Assembly: GCF_007995015.1 (NCBI RefSeq)
Contig: NZ_VORB01000007.1
Coordinates: 1 to 64,000, forward strand
Direction: 5' to 3'
DNA length: 64,000 bases
Source of the DNA: Luteibaculum oceani
GTDB lineage: Bacteria > Bacteroidota > Bacteroidia > Flavobacteriales_D > Luteibaculaceae
Below the pieces are notes generated by a model that saw nothing but the letters and a program-made list of their open reading frames with translations, had not been told where the DNA came from and did not search any database. Position numbers and translations under genes: made by a program. Shown piece after piece: positions 1 to 8,934 of this stretch (the stretch's first letter is position 1; each line of letters begins with the position of its first letter).

Positions 1-86
1 ATTTCTTCCGTAGTAAGATCTGTGGTTAAGTACTCCTTGATGACTTGCCTTTTGAAGGCTTCTGAGTAACGCGTTAATTGTCTCAT
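1..86 (-). CDS. IS3-family transposase OrfA, N-terminal fragment
   Basis: The reverse strand reads ATG at 84-86 and stays open to the window edge, giving 28 residues that begin MRQLTRYSEAFKRQVIKEY. The YSEAFKRQV signature is the start of the helix-turn-helix DNA-binding domain of OrfA in IS3-group transposases, which recognises the element's ends. The rest of OrfA and the catalytic DDE OrfB must lie left of the window, so it cannot be judged whether the element is intact. The start sits about 15 bp inside the terminal repeat at 101-120, as expected for the left end of such an element. Confidence 0.75.
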   Translation of the reverse strand, partial: MRQLTRYSEAFKRQVIKEYLTTDLTTEE

Positions 87-120
87 TTTGGTTGATTTTG
101 TGTCAACCTATTTCAGGACA
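1..120 (-). mobile_element. Left end of an IS3-like insertion sequence with terminal inverted repeat
   Basis: Reading outward on the minus strand, the element begins at 120 with TGTCCTGAAATAGGTTGACA (101-120), a TG-starting end of the IS3-group type, followed by a short leader and the OrfA start at 86. The other end is outside the window, so the inverted-repeat match and the target-site duplication cannot be checked. The boundary at 120/121 is inferred from the TG terminus and from the change to the unrelated repeat-rich DNA that follows. Confidence 0.6.
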
Positions 121-920
121 AGACAATGAACTGATGAAGGATTAATGGATGAAAGGATGAACTGATGGAGGATGAATTGATGAAGGCTTTTGCCTGAGTT
201 CGAACTTTGGGTTAACGGGGTTCCGCCCAAATGCGGTATGACTGCTTCGGTTTTTAGTGTCGATGCTTGGTTTTACTAAACCCCTGAAGGGGGTGCAAGT
301 ATTCTATCACAATAGGGTTAGAGCGGTAATAAACCCCAACGGGGTGATACGGTGCTTGCTTATTGGCTAGTGGCTAATTGGCTTATAAGCATGCTTTTGC
401 CTGAGTTCGAATATGGTTAACGGGATCCCTCCTATGGTCGGGATGACAGCTCCGAGGCACCTCATTCTCGCTCTGCTTCTCATTCTGTTATGGGATGAGG
501 AGATGAAAGATGAATTGATTAAGGATGAATTGATGAAGTCTTTTGCCTGAGCTCAAATGTGGTTAACGGGATCTCGCCCAAATGCGGGATGACTGCTTCG
601 GGAATAGATGGATATCCTTTAAACACTGGGAACACGCCAGCCCCGTAGGGGCGACATTCTTATAATTTACCCGTGGATGATAAACTCAAGCTCCGTAGGA
701 GCGGCACCAACTGGCTAATTGGCCAATTGGCGGGCTCTCTCCTAATCTAGAATATGGCTTAACAGGATTCCTCCTAATGTCGGGATGACAGCTTCGGGTT
801 TACAGCGCCCTCATTCTCGCTCTGCTTCTCATTCTGAACGCCGCGTTTCAATTCCACATTGATACATTCTTATATCGCTACATTTTTCCATTTTCATAAA
901 TTCCCTCACATTTACTTTCC
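121..920. repeat. Non-coding region packed with degenerate interspersed repeats
   Basis: No gene is visible here. Several short units recur. A unit beginning TTTTGCCTGAGTTCGAA and running into TTAACGGGAT and CGGGATGACAGC-like DNA occurs near 187, 395 and 542, with a partial copy near 748. A 28-bp stretch starting CCTCATTCTCGCTCTGC is identical at 460-487 and 809-836. Small GC-rich palindromes such as CCCCTGAAGGGG (281-292), CCCCAACGGGG (334-344) and GCCCCGTAGGGGC (640-652) are scattered, with a variant, GCTCCGTAGGAGC, at 690-702. GATGAA-rich tracts lie at 131-183 and 498-538, and TGGCTAATTGGC occurs near 371 and 712. Spacing is irregular. The region resembles decayed repeat DNA beside an insertion element. 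Confidence 0.7.
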
Positions 921-1916
921 ATGAAACGACTCCAGGTTATAGAGTTTCTTAAAGGCTTTTCCATTTTTACTATCGTTATTTTTCATCTCTTGCAAAAAGC
1001 ACATTTAGAAGGGATTTTGAGTAAACTAATTGGATTTGGGGGGACTGGTATCCATCTTTTCGTGCTGCTGTCTGGGTTTGGACTGTATTTATCCTTTCAA
1101 AAAAAGCCACTTGCTCTTGTACCCTTCCTTAAAAAGAGATTTTCTAAAATTTACATTCCCTACATTTTGGTAGTTCTTTTTTCAGCCCTTATATCGCTTT
1201 TTATCCCTCTTTTTGAAAATTCATGGTTTGCCCTCGGGGGACATGTTTTTCTGTATAAAATGTTTAACGAGTCTATTATGGGGTCTTATGGTTACCCCTT
1301 TTGGTTCGTTTCTATGATCATTCAATTCTACCTGGTATTTCACTTGTTGGTTTTTGTTAAGAAACGGGTGCCAGCTATTCCCTTTTTTATTGGTGGACTT
1401 ATAATTAGTCTAAGCTGGAGTTTTTTGGTTTTATACCTTGGAAAGGCTCACCTTAGAGTTTGGAACAGTTTTTTCCTACAATATCTATGGGAGTTTGCCC
1501 TTGGGATGGTGCTTGCCGAGCGTTATGCTACTGGGAAAGGAATAAACTGGAACCCCGGTGTTTTAGTGGTTGGAATTATCGCAATTGTAAACTGTGCTTT
1601 GTATGCGCTATTGGCCCTAAAAGGAGGAGAGACGGGTAAAATGCTGAATGATATTCCAGCTTTATTGGGATATTCTTTTGCGGCCTTGTTTTTATATAAG
1701 CTTCCAATTGCGATCCTTAAGAAGTTTTTCTTGTTTACAGGTGGGATTTCCTTCTCGGTGTATCTGTGGCATATTTTCTCGTACCGTCTGCTGGCATATG
1801 TGATGGGAGATGCTTCCATCGCTGCGGTTCTAATACTTTCCCTTTTGTTGTGTTATTTAATTGCTTGGAAATTTCAGGATGTAGTAAACTGGATCTATAA
1901 AAAGTTAGGGGTATAA
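921..1916 (+). CDS. Acyltransferase family 3 (OafA-like) membrane protein
   Basis: A 331-residue polytopic inner-membrane protein. The N-terminus has the family pattern of Arg/Lys-Glu followed by a helix with His22 (IVIFH), then a Gly-rich segment ending in a FVLLSGFGL motif at about residues 40-56. About ten hydrophobic segments follow to the C-terminus. This family transfers acyl groups, commonly O-acetyl, to sugars of LPS, peptidoglycan or exported glycans; the substrate here cannot be told. It stands alone on the plus strand between repeat DNA and a convergent YceI gene, and a hairpin just after its stop serves as a terminator. Function at family level is secure; specificity is unknown. 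Confidence 0.85.
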   Translation: MKRLQVIEFLKGFSIFTIVIFHLLQKAHLEGILSKLIGFGGTGIHLFVLLSGFGLYLSFQKKPLALVPFLKKRFSKIYIPYILVVLFSALISLFIPLFENSWFALGGHVFLYKMFNESIMGSYGYPFWFVSMIIQFYLVFHLLVFVKKRVPAIPFFIGGLIISLSWSFLVLYLGKAHLRVWNSFFLQYLWEFALGMVLAERYATGKGINWNPGVLVVGIIAIVNCALYALLALKGGETGKMLNDIPALLGYSFAALFLYKLPIAILKKFFLFTGGISFSVYLWHIFSYRLLAYVMGDASIAAVLILSLLLCYLIAWKFQDVVNWIYKKLGV

Positions 1917-1940
1917 AAAAACGCCCCGAAGGGCGTTTCA
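1914..1940. terminator. Bidirectional intrinsic terminator
   Basis: AACGCCC at 1920-1926 pairs with GGGCGTT at 1931-1937 around a four-base loop. The A-run at 1914-1921 gives a T-tract on the minus strand, so the signal is strongest for the YceI lipoprotein gene; on the plus strand only a short T-run follows. It separates two convergent genes. Confidence 0.75.
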
Positions 1941-1965
1941 CAACAATCTATGATGGGTAGGTATC

Positions 1966-2616
1966 TTAGTGTGCTTCTGCAGTGTGAGCATCTGCTTCAA
2001 CTGCTAATTTCACAGTAAGTTCAATTTCATCTGAAATAACCATATCCTTTACTCCAGTGCTAAATGCAACACCATACTTTTGTCTGTCGAACTTTAAAGT
2101 AGTAGTAATTGTGTGGTTTTCAGTATCGTGATTGGTTATGGTAGCAACCTCTTCGTGTGTATTTCCATGAATGGTTAGGTTTCCTTTTAATTCGTTTTCA
2201 GTCGCAGAAGTAATTACAAACTTCGCGGTTGGATGATTGGCAACATCAAAGAAATCTGGAGATTCAAGGTGTCCAACAAGCATTGAACTTGGCTTTTCTT
2301 CCGTGTAGTTTTCATCGGTTGGAGTTATCGCTGTTAAGTCAGCAACAAATTCTCCTCCAGTGATTTTCCCGTCTGTAAATTCCAACTTTCCATATTCAAA
2401 TGGTACTGTTCCTTCGTGTTCTTTAACACCCAACATTACACCCTTCCACATTACGGTGCTGTTTTCTGTGTTAATCATATGGCTTCCAGTTCCCATGCTA
2501 GCATGTTGGTCCTGAGCCTCGGTGTTTTGTTCTGTAGTTTCAGTAGATCCGTTTCCACAAGAAGCTAGTAGAGCCACTCCAGCTAGTCCAAGTATTGCTT
2601 TTTTAATTGTTTTCAT
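1966..2616 (-). CDS. YceI-family lipoprotein
   Basis: A 216-residue protein with a lipoprotein signal (LLASC, acylated Cys20), then an acidic Thr/Glu-rich linker to about residue 45 and a YceI lipocalin-like domain to about 205. The domain ends in the typical YGVAFSTGVKDMVISDEIEL stretch. Family members form an eight-stranded barrel that binds isoprenoid or other amphiphilic lipids in the periplasm or at the membrane. The gene is monocistronic: a terminator lies downstream and a palindrome overlapping the probable promoter lies upstream at 2652-2670. A second YceI domain in this window is fused to the pyrophosphatase at 6082-8823. Confidence 0.9.
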   Translation of the reverse strand: MKTIKKAILGLAGVALLASCGNGSTETTEQNTEAQDQHASMGTGSHMINTENSTVMWKGVMLGVKEHEGTVPFEYGKLEFTDGKITGGEFVADLTAITPTDENYTEEKPSSMLVGHLESPDFFDVANHPTAKFVITSATENELKGNLTIHGNTHEEVATITNHDTENHTITTTLKFDRQKYGVAFSTGVKDMVISDEIELTVKLAVEADAHTAEAH

Positions 2617-2651
2617 TTCTGTTTGTTCTAAGGTTTATTTAGTGGTACAAA

Positions 2652-2670
2652 TGTTGTGTATTGCACAACA
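2652..2670. promoter_or_regulatory. Palindromic operator candidate upstream of the YceI lipoprotein gene
   Basis: TGTTGTG and CACAACA form a perfect inverted repeat around five bases, about 40 bp upstream of the ATG at 2616. On the minus strand the left arm runs into AACATTTG, one mismatch from the TAnnTTTG -7 element. A dimeric repressor bound here would cover the promoter. The size and sequence resemble MarR-type sites, but no regulator gene is adjacent, so this is inference. Confidence 0.4.
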
Positions 2671-2771
2671 CAACTCAATTAGTTTTCATTAAATCTTGTG
2701 AAAGAAATCCGCTCTAACCCCTTGATATATAAAAATTTAACAATTGATTGGTTCTGGGAGGTTAGCGTAGA

Positions 2772-4310
2772 TTAGTCGGCCCAATTTGCTCTATCCAGAC
2801 TCCTATACTGTATGGCCTCGGCAATGTGTTGGTTTAAGATTTTATCGCTGGCATCTAGGTCCGCTATGGTTCGAGCTACCTTTAAAATTCGGTCGTATGC
2901 TCTAGCCGATAACTGCAATTTCTCCATAGCTTTTTTAAGTAGGTTCAAGCTTGCTTGGTCAAGATCGCAAGTAGAACGAATCTCCTTACTGCCCATTTGG
3001 GCGTTGCAGTGGATATTGCTTTTACCAAATCTGGCATTCTGAATTTTTCGGGCTCCAATCACGCGATCCCGAACCTTAACCGATTTTTCTGCATGATATT
3101 CCTTAACGGCCAATTCATCTAAAGAGACTGGTGTAACTTCTATATGTATATCTATTCTATCCAGAAGTGGCCCCGATACCTTGCTCAAATAACGCTGTAC
3201 GGTCCCAGGTGGACAAATACATTCCTTTTCGGGGTGATTGTGATATCCGCAGGGGCAGGGATTCATAGCCGCAACGAGCATAAACGAGGCAGGATATTCG
3301 ACGGTATATTTACTCCTGGCAATGGTAACCATTCTATCTTCTAGAGGTTGACGCATTACCTCTAATACCGTTCTTTTAAATTCGGGTAATTCGTCTAGGA
3401 AAAGCACTCCGTTATGAGAAAGAGAAATTTCTCCCGGAGCAGGAAAACTTCCTCCACCCACCAGAGCAACATCACTTATGGTATGATGTGGCGAGCGGAA
3501 GGGTCTTTGAGCTAGGAGGGAGGTTTCTTTTCGCAGTTTTCCTGCAACCGAATGAATTTTAGTGGTCTCTAAAGCTTCAGACAGGTTTAAAGGAGGCAGG
3601 ATAGTGGGTAGCCGTTTGGCCAACATGGTTTTTCCGGCTCCAGGCGGACCTACTAATATGATGTTATGGCCCCCGGCAGCCGCAATTTCAAAAGCACGTT
3701 TTACATTTTCCTGACCTTTAACGTCAGCAAAATTTACGGGATACTCCTTTATGTCTTGTTCAAATTGAGCCCGAGTATCTACGGTGGTTATTGGAGGTGC
3801 CTTGTCCGCCACAAAAAAGTCGATTAGCTCCTTAATATTTTCTATTCCATAAACATCTATATCGCTAACAATTGCTGCTTCCTTCGCATTTTCTTTTGGG
3901 AGGAAAATGGCTTTGTAACCAAGGTTTCTAGTTTCAATTGCCATGGGTAAAACTCCTTTGAGTGGTCTTAGGTTGCCGTCGAGCGCAAGCTCACCCATAA
4001 TCATAAATTCAGAAAAGTCGCATTTTGGAATTTGTTCTGAGGCCGCCAAAATTCCAATGGCAATGGGTAGATCGTATGCCGATCCTTCCTTTTTAATATC
4101 GGCCGGAGCCATGTTTATGGTAATCCCTTTACCCGGAATTTTATATCCAATATTATCTAGTGCTGCATTAATACGGTGTTGACTTTCTTTGACGGCCGAA
4201 TCGGGTAATCCAACTAAAAAGAAATTAATCCCTTTAGCAATGTTAACTTCTATGGTAATGGGAATGGCTTCAAGTCCGATTACGGCACAGCCAGTGACTT
4301 TTACGAGCAT
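2772..4310 (-). CDS. comM: YifB/ComM-family Mg-chelatase-like AAA+ ATPase
   Basis: A 512-residue protein of normal family length. Residues 1-170 form the ChlI/Lon-protease-like N-terminal domain, followed by an AAA+ module with Walker A GPPGAGKT at 221-228 and Walker [10 protein letters not shown] at about 302-310. A C-terminal Mg-chelatase domain contains a Cys cluster ([18 protein letters not shown]) usual for YifB. In naturally competent bacteria ComM is a hexameric helicase promoting branch migration during integration of transformed DNA; whether this organism is competent is not shown. The ATG at 4310 is 21 bp downstream of the glycosyltransferase stop at 4332, so the two are probably co-transcribed. 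Confidence 0.88.
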   Translation of the reverse strand: MLVKVTGCAVIGLEAIPITIEVNIAKGINFFLVGLPDSAVKESQHRINAALDNIGYKIPGKGITINMAPADIKKEGSAYDLPIAIGILAASEQIPKCDFSEFMIMGELALDGNLRPLKGVLPMAIETRNLGYKAIFLPKENAKEAAIVSDIDVYGIENIKELIDFFVADKAPPITTVDTRAQFEQDIKEYPVNFADVKGQENVKRAFEIAAAGGHNIILVGPPGAGKTMLAKRLPTILPPLNLSEALETTKIHSVAGKLRKETSLLAQRPFRSPHHTISDVALVGGGSFPAPGEISLSHNGVLFLDELPEFKRTVLEVMRQPLEDRMVTIARSKYTVEYPASFMLVAAMNPCPCGYHNHPEKECICPPGTVQRYLSKVSGPLLDRIDIHIEVTPVSLDELAVKEYHAEKSVKVRDRVIGARKIQNARFGKSNIHCNAQMGSKEIRSTCDLDQASLNLLKKAMEKLQLSARAYDRILKVARTIADLDASDKILNQHIAEAIQYRSLDRANWAD

Positions 4311-4331
4311 GTGGTAGGGTTTTCCTTTAAG

Positions 4332-5432
4332 TTAGGAAATATCCTGTACATGATTAATTAGTCCAACTAATTTTTCACTTTCCGCAGCCCAGTTAATTTC
4401 TTGTTTAGCCTTTACAATGTGTGGAAGGTAGGCTTCCCGTTTGGATAGAACCAATTGAATGGTTTTGGCAACAGACTCTGGCGTTCGATCTTCCACCACT
4501 TCTCCAATTTGTTGGGATAATACTAATGAGCTCATTTCTGGCAATGCTGAGCAAACACAAGGGATTTCTGCATGGAGGTATGAAAATATTTTATTGGGTA
4601 AGGCTGCGCGGTAATTAAAGCCAAGGTCTTCTTCTAAGCTCAATCCAAGTAGGGCCTTCTCGGTAATACCATGTACTTCTTCAGGAGATAATCTGCCTGT
4701 AAAATGGATGCGTTTATTATTTGGCGATAGCTCTGCTTTAACTTTTAAATCCTTCTCGATATCACCCGTTCCTACAATTACTAAATGGATGGATTCATCC
4801 AGTTCATTTAAGCTGTCTATCATTAACTCTATCCCCCTGCCCAGGTTTAGCACGCCTTGATACAAAATGTATTGATCTGGAAGTTGGATTGAGATTAATT
4901 TAGAATGCTGTATATCGTTGATATTCCGAATTACATGGAATTTAAGTTGGAAGCGTTCCTCGTAAGCTTTAGCAACCAAGTTGGAAACGGTGATGCAAAT
5001 ACTTGCTTTTGGAATTACCAGTTCTTCAACTCTTTGCCAAAGCTTTTGTTTTAAAGGCTTTCCTTGAAGTTCTGGCACCTCTGAGAAGTATTCATGAGCA
5101 TCGAAAATGATTCGGCGGCTACTAAAAAGTTTACCGAGGTAGGCACCGAGTAAACTGTCGGTATCATTTGCGTAAATGAGTGAGGATCGCGAAGACTTTA
5201 TGGATAATGCGAATTTTAAATTTAGAAATAGATAAAAGAGAAATCCGCTATTAAACCAAAGTTTATATCGTTTGTGGGCAATATCTTGAGGAACTGAAGG
5301 CGATGATTTTAATTTTCTACCATTGACCAAGCATGCATATCCAGCCTGTGACAAAGCCCTTACGGTACGGTGCAAACGCGCATCGGTACTTATGTCGTTA
5401 CTTACCAGAAATATGATGCTGCGTTGATCCAA
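4332..5432 (-). CDS. Glycosyltransferase, GT-B fold (GT4-like)
   Basis: A 366-residue cytoplasmic glycosyltransferase. The N-terminal half begins IIFLVSNDISTDAR and contains DAHEYFSE, a pattern of GT4-like donor-independent domains. The C-terminal half has a Rossmann sugar-nucleotide domain with YQGVLNLGRGIELMID, FTGRLSPEEV and GFNYRAALPNKIFSYL, where GT4 enzymes hold the donor phosphate. No ATG exists near the start; the reading frame opens with TTG at 5432, only 6 bp after the gmhA stop, which supports translational coupling and a role in making a heptose-containing or related surface glycan. Donor and acceptor are unknown. Confidence 0.8.
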   Translation of the reverse strand: MDQRSIIFLVSNDISTDARLHRTVRALSQAGYACLVNGRKLKSSPSVPQDIAHKRYKLWFNSGFLFYLFLNLKFALSIKSSRSSLIYANDTDSLLGAYLGKLFSSRRIIFDAHEYFSEVPELQGKPLKQKLWQRVEELVIPKASICITVSNLVAKAYEERFQLKFHVIRNINDIQHSKLISIQLPDQYILYQGVLNLGRGIELMIDSLNELDESIHLVIVGTGDIEKDLKVKAELSPNNKRIHFTGRLSPEEVHGITEKALLGLSLEEDLGFNYRAALPNKIFSYLHAEIPCVCSALPEMSSLVLSQQIGEVVEDRTPESVAKTIQLVLSKREAYLPHIVKAKQEINWAAESEKLVGLINHVQDIS

Positions 5433-5438
5433 GGTTCT

Positions 5439-6005
5439 TTAAAAAGCCATTTCTATTCCCTCAATTAACGAGTGAATTACCTTAATGTGTATTTCTTGGG
5501 CTCTATCGGCATACTGGGTTTTGGGAGATCTAATTTCCACATCTGCAATTGCGCCTAGTTTACCACCATCTTTTCCTGTTAGTGCAACGATTTTCATGCC
5601 TTTTACTTTGGCGCATTCGGCAGCTCGGAGCACATTTTCTGAATTTCCGCTGGTACTAATCGCTAGTAGAACATCATTTTTATTTCCCAGGGCTTCTACA
5701 AATCGGGCAAATACCTGATTAAAACCGTAATCGTTTCCAACACAAGAAATGTGCGATGGATCTGAAATGGATATAGCAGGTAAGGCTTTTCTGTCATCTC
5801 TAAACCTACCCGAGAGTTCCTCTGCAAAATGCATGGCATCGCACATAGATCCTCCATTTCCACAAGAAATAATCTTGCCACCAGCCTTGATAGCTTGGGC
5901 CATTAGGATGGCGCTGTCATCAATTTTTTTTGCGTTTGAATCGTCGCTTAAAAATTGTTTAAGTACCTCTTGCGCTTCTAGTAAGTTCTTAAGTGCTATC
6001 GACAT
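5439..6005 (-). CDS. gmhA: Phosphoheptose isomerase (SIS domain)
   Basis: A 188-residue SIS-domain protein of the usual GmhA length. It converts sedoheptulose 7-phosphate to D-glycero-D-manno-heptose 7-phosphate, the first step towards ADP- or GDP-activated heptose. The SIS phosphosugar loop SCGNGG lies at 47-52, and [13 protein letters not shown] supplies His59 and Glu63. Gln170 and His178 match the remaining zinc/catalytic positions of the E. coli enzyme (His61, Glu65, Gln172, His180). [11 protein letters not shown] at 116-126 is the second phosphate-binding loop. Its placement immediately before a glycosyltransferase suggests heptose destined for LPS or an exported polysaccharide. Other hep genes (hldE, gmhB) are not in the window. 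Confidence 0.9.
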   Translation of the reverse strand: MSIALKNLLEAQEVLKQFLSDDSNAKKIDDSAILMAQAIKAGGKIISCGNGGSMCDAMHFAEELSGRFRDDRKALPAISISDPSHISCVGNDYGFNQVFARFVEALGNKNDVLLAISTSGNSENVLRAAECAKVKGMKIVALTGKDGGKLGAIADVEIRSPKTQYADRAQEIHIKVIHSLIEGIEMAF

Positions 6006-6030
6006 GGGTAGATGTTTAGGGTGCCAAAAT

Positions 6031-6060
6031 AAAAAAGTCCCGCCATCGGGCGAGACTTTT
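6031..6060 (-). terminator. Intrinsic terminator after the pyrophosphatase-YceI gene
   Basis: AAAAGTC-CCGCC pairs with GGGCG-GACTTTT around a short loop, with one internal mismatch. The A-run at 6031-6036 reads as a T-tract on the minus strand, 22 bp after the stop of the upstream gene. It separates that gene from gmhA. Confidence 0.7.
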
Positions 6061-6081
6061 CTATTGGAATAATCTATAATA

Positions 6082-8823
6082 CTACTGCTTGATAAGCTCT
6101 GTAGTGAAAGTTATTTCTACTTCGTTACCAAGAACACCTGGCATAAAAGTAATTCCGTAGTCATTTCTATCAATTGTTAAGCTACCAGCAAATGCTGCAA
6201 CTTCACTTCCAAATGGGCTTTCACCATTTCCAAGAAATTCTGCCTTAACTACAACTTCTTTAGTTACATCCTTAATGGTTAACGTACCAGGGATATCATA
6301 ACCATTTTCAGTTTGTACCAAACCGTTTCCTTTAAAGTTGATGGTTTTGTACTTCTTAACTTCGAAGAAATCTTCAGATCTAAGGTGATCGTCTCTTTTT
6401 TCGTTTCTCGTATCAATCGTTTTCGCGTCGATAACGATATCGAATTTAGCTTCGCTTGGGTTTTCTCCAAAGTTTACATTTCCTGAAACTTTTCCGAAAG
6501 TACCTCTTGAGTTCGAGAATAGGTGACGAATTTCGAAGTTTACGAAAGTGTGCGCTTCGTCAACTTTGTACATTCCAGTTAATCCAGCGATTGATTTAAC
6601 CTCAGATTCTGGAGTTGCTGGAGTTTCCTCAACAACCTCAATTACTTCTTCGGTTTTTTCTTCAGAGTGTGCAGTATGTCCTCCTAAGATTGGAGCAATA
6701 ACAAGTCCAACAAGACATGTAAGCTTAATTAGGATGTTCATAGAAGGTCCAGAAGTATCTTTAAATGGATCACCAACTGTATCTCCAGTTACTGCTGCTT
6801 TGTGCGCATCTGAACCTTTGTAAGTCATTTCTCCATTAATCTCAACTCCAGCCTCGAAAGATTTCTTAGCGTTATCCCATGCTCCACCAGCGTTGTTTTG
6901 GAAGATAGCCCAAAGAACACCAGAAACAGCAACACCAGCCATATAAGCTCCAAGAGCCTCGGCACCCATTGCAAATCCGATGATGATAGGAGTAACAATA
7001 GTAATCGCTCCAGGAAGCATCATTTCTCTAAGAGCGGCCTTAGTAGAAATTTCAACACACTTACCGTATTCAGGAGTACCAGTTCCTTCCATAATACCTG
7101 GAATTTCTTTGAACTGACGACGAACTTCCATTACCATGTCCATTGCAGCTTTACCTACAGATTTCATGGCTAATGCAGAGAATACTACTGGAATCATTCC
7201 ACCAATAAATAGAGCAGAAAGTACATCAGCACGGAAAATGTTAATTCCGTCGATTCCTGTAAAAGTTACATAGGCAGCAAAAAGAGCAAGGGCGGTAAGC
7301 GCTGCAGATGCAATTGCAAATCCTTTTCCAACAGCAGCAGTAGTGTTACCAACAGAATCAAGGATGTCGGTACGCTCTCGTACTTCATCAGGAAGTTCAC
7401 TCATTTCGGCAACACCACCCGCGTTATCCGCGATAGGACCGAAAGCATCAATAGCTAATTGCATTGCAGTGGTTGCCATCATGGCAGACGCAGCAAGAGC
7501 AACACCGTAGAAACCAGCAAGAGCATAAGATCCCCAAATTGCAGCAGCAAATAATATTACTGAAGAGAAAGTAGAAATCATACCAGTAGCTAAACCAGCG
7601 ATAATGTTGGTTGCAGCACCAGTTGATGAATTTTTAACGATATCTAAAACAGGCTTTTTACCAAGTGCTGTATAGTACTCAGTAAACATAGAGATAAGGT
7701 ATCCAACACCTAAACCTACAAGGGTTGCGTAGAATACGTTTATAGATGGTACATCTTTAGTTCCTTCACCAAAGAATTTCATTCCCATAATGGTTTCTGG
7801 AAGCATCCAGTCGATAAGGAACCAACAAGCAACTATAGTTAGTAGGATAGAGGTAATGTTACCAGTGTTAAGAGCTCTTTGTACCTGAGCTTCTTTCGCG
7901 CTATTGTCTTTTACTTTAATAAGGAAAGTACCTATAATAGAAGCAACGATACCAGCACCAGCGATCATAATTGGTAAAAGGATAGCACCCATACCATTAA
8001 ATGTTTCGATAACCTGACCCGCATCTAGCATATCCTTGATGATGTAGTTACCAAGAACCATTGATGCAAGAACGGTTGCAACATAAGAACCAAATAAATC
8101 GGCACCCATACCAGCAACGTCACCTACGTTATCACCAACGTTATCTGCAATAGTAGCAGGGTTTCTAGGATCATCTTCTGGAATACCTGCTTCAACTTTT
8201 CCTACTAAGTCAGCTCCAACGTCTGCAGCTTTGGTATAAATACCACCACCTACACGTGCAAAAAGAGCAATAGATTCGGCACCTAATGAGAAACCAGCTA
8301 GGGCTTCAAGTACCATTGTCATGTTTTGGTAGAAACTACCTTCTTGGCCCATGAAAGAACCAACAAATATCATAAAGAACAAGCTAAGACCTAAAACAGC
8401 TAATCCAGCAACACCAAGTCCCATAACGGTACCACCACCAAAAGATACTTTTAATGCTTGTGGTAAGCTGGTTCTCGCTGCTTCTGTTGTTCTGGCGTTT
8501 GCTTCGGTTGCAATACGCATACCGATATTACCTGCTAAAGCCGAGAAAACAGCTCCAATAATAAATGCAGGAACAATCATCCAGCTTGTGGTTTCAACAA
8601 TAGTTGAAATTCCAAATAATGCTGCTGAGGCTATGACAACAAAAATTGCCAGAAGTCTATATTCAGCACTTAAAAACGCAAGAGCCCCTTCTTTAATGTT
8701 TTTGGAGATTTCTTGCATTCTTTCATTCCCCGCGTTTTGTTTTTTAACCCACGCCATTTTGATGAGCATAAAAACAAGTCCCAAGACTGCCAATGCAATC
8801 GGTACAATAATTAGATTTTCCAT
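6082..8823 (-). CDS. hppA: Membrane-bound ion-pumping pyrophosphatase fused to a C-terminal YceI domain
   Basis: Residues 1 to about 713 are a complete membrane pyrophosphatase, which hydrolyses cytoplasmic PPi and pumps H+ or Na+ outward. Seen motifs are [30 protein letters not shown] and the closing [19 protein letters not shown]. In [10 protein letters not shown] (492-501) Ala496 and Gly499 replace the Lys and Thr of K+-independent enzymes, so K+ dependence is predicted; the pumped ion is not settled. After the last helix an acidic Glu/Val/Pro linker (about 714-738) leads in frame into a whole YceI domain (about 741-913, 175 residues). Known topology places the C-terminus of these pumps in the periplasm, which is where YceI proteins work. 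The ATG at 8823 has a good promoter upstream and a terminator follows. Confidence 0.92.
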   Translation of the reverse strand: MENLIIVPIALAVLGLVFMLIKMAWVKKQNAGNERMQEISKNIKEGALAFLSAEYRLLAIFVVIASAALFGISTIVETTSWMIVPAFIIGAVFSALAGNIGMRIATEANARTTEAARTSLPQALKVSFGGGTVMGLGVAGLAVLGLSLFFMIFVGSFMGQEGSFYQNMTMVLEALAGFSLGAESIALFARVGGGIYTKAADVGADLVGKVEAGIPEDDPRNPATIADNVGDNVGDVAGMGADLFGSYVATVLASMVLGNYIIKDMLDAGQVIETFNGMGAILLPIMIAGAGIVASIIGTFLIKVKDNSAKEAQVQRALNTGNITSILLTIVACWFLIDWMLPETIMGMKFFGEGTKDVPSINVFYATLVGLGVGYLISMFTEYYTALGKKPVLDIVKNSSTGAATNIIAGLATGMISTFSSVILFAAAIWGSYALAGFYGVALAASAMMATTAMQLAIDAFGPIADNAGGVAEMSELPDEVRERTDILDSVGNTTAAVGKGFAIASAALTALALFAAYVTFTGIDGINIFRADVLSALFIGGMIPVVFSALAMKSVGKAAMDMVMEVRRQFKEIPGIMEGTGTPEYGKCVEISTKAALREMMLPGAITIVTPIIIGFAMGAEALGAYMAGVAVSGVLWAIFQNNAGGAWDNAKKSFEAGVEINGEMTYKGSDAHKAAVTGDTVGDPFKDTSGPSMNILIKLTCLVGLVIAPILGGHTAHSEEKTEEVIEVVEETPATPESEVKSIAGLTGMYKVDEAHTFVNFEIRHLFSNSRGTFGKVSGNVNFGENPSEAKFDIVIDAKTIDTRNEKRDDHLRSEDFFEVKKYKTINFKGNGLVQTENGYDIPGTLTIKDVTKEVVVKAEFLGNGESPFGSEVAAFAGSLTIDRNDYGITFMPGVLGNEVEITFTTELIKQ

Positions 8824-8871
8824 ATGATTAGATTGAGTAAATAAGCCTGTTCTGCTTAAATTTTAGGTCGG

Positions 8872-8879
8872 CAAAAGTA
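8872..8879 (-). promoter_or_regulatory. Bacteroidota-type promoter for the pyrophosphatase gene
   Basis: The minus strand reads TACTTTTG, a perfect TAnnTTTG -7 element, with TTG 20 bp further upstream (complement of CAA at 8900-8902). The predicted transcript would start near 8865 and give a leader of about 40 nt before the ATG at 8823. Confidence 0.6.
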
Positions 8880-8934
8880 GTTTTATTCCCGTTTGTCTGC
8901 AAGTCTTAACAAAACGGTAACCTGCAACATGCTG

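Noticed and set aside
121-920. Possible CRISPR array in the repeat region
   Set aside because: Repeat units are of several unrelated kinds, differ in length and spacing, and no uniform spacers or cas genes are present.
8351-8827. Plus-strand 158-residue frame opposite the pyrophosphatase N-terminus
   Set aside because: It has no family resemblance and lies wholly within a well-supported gene on the other strand.
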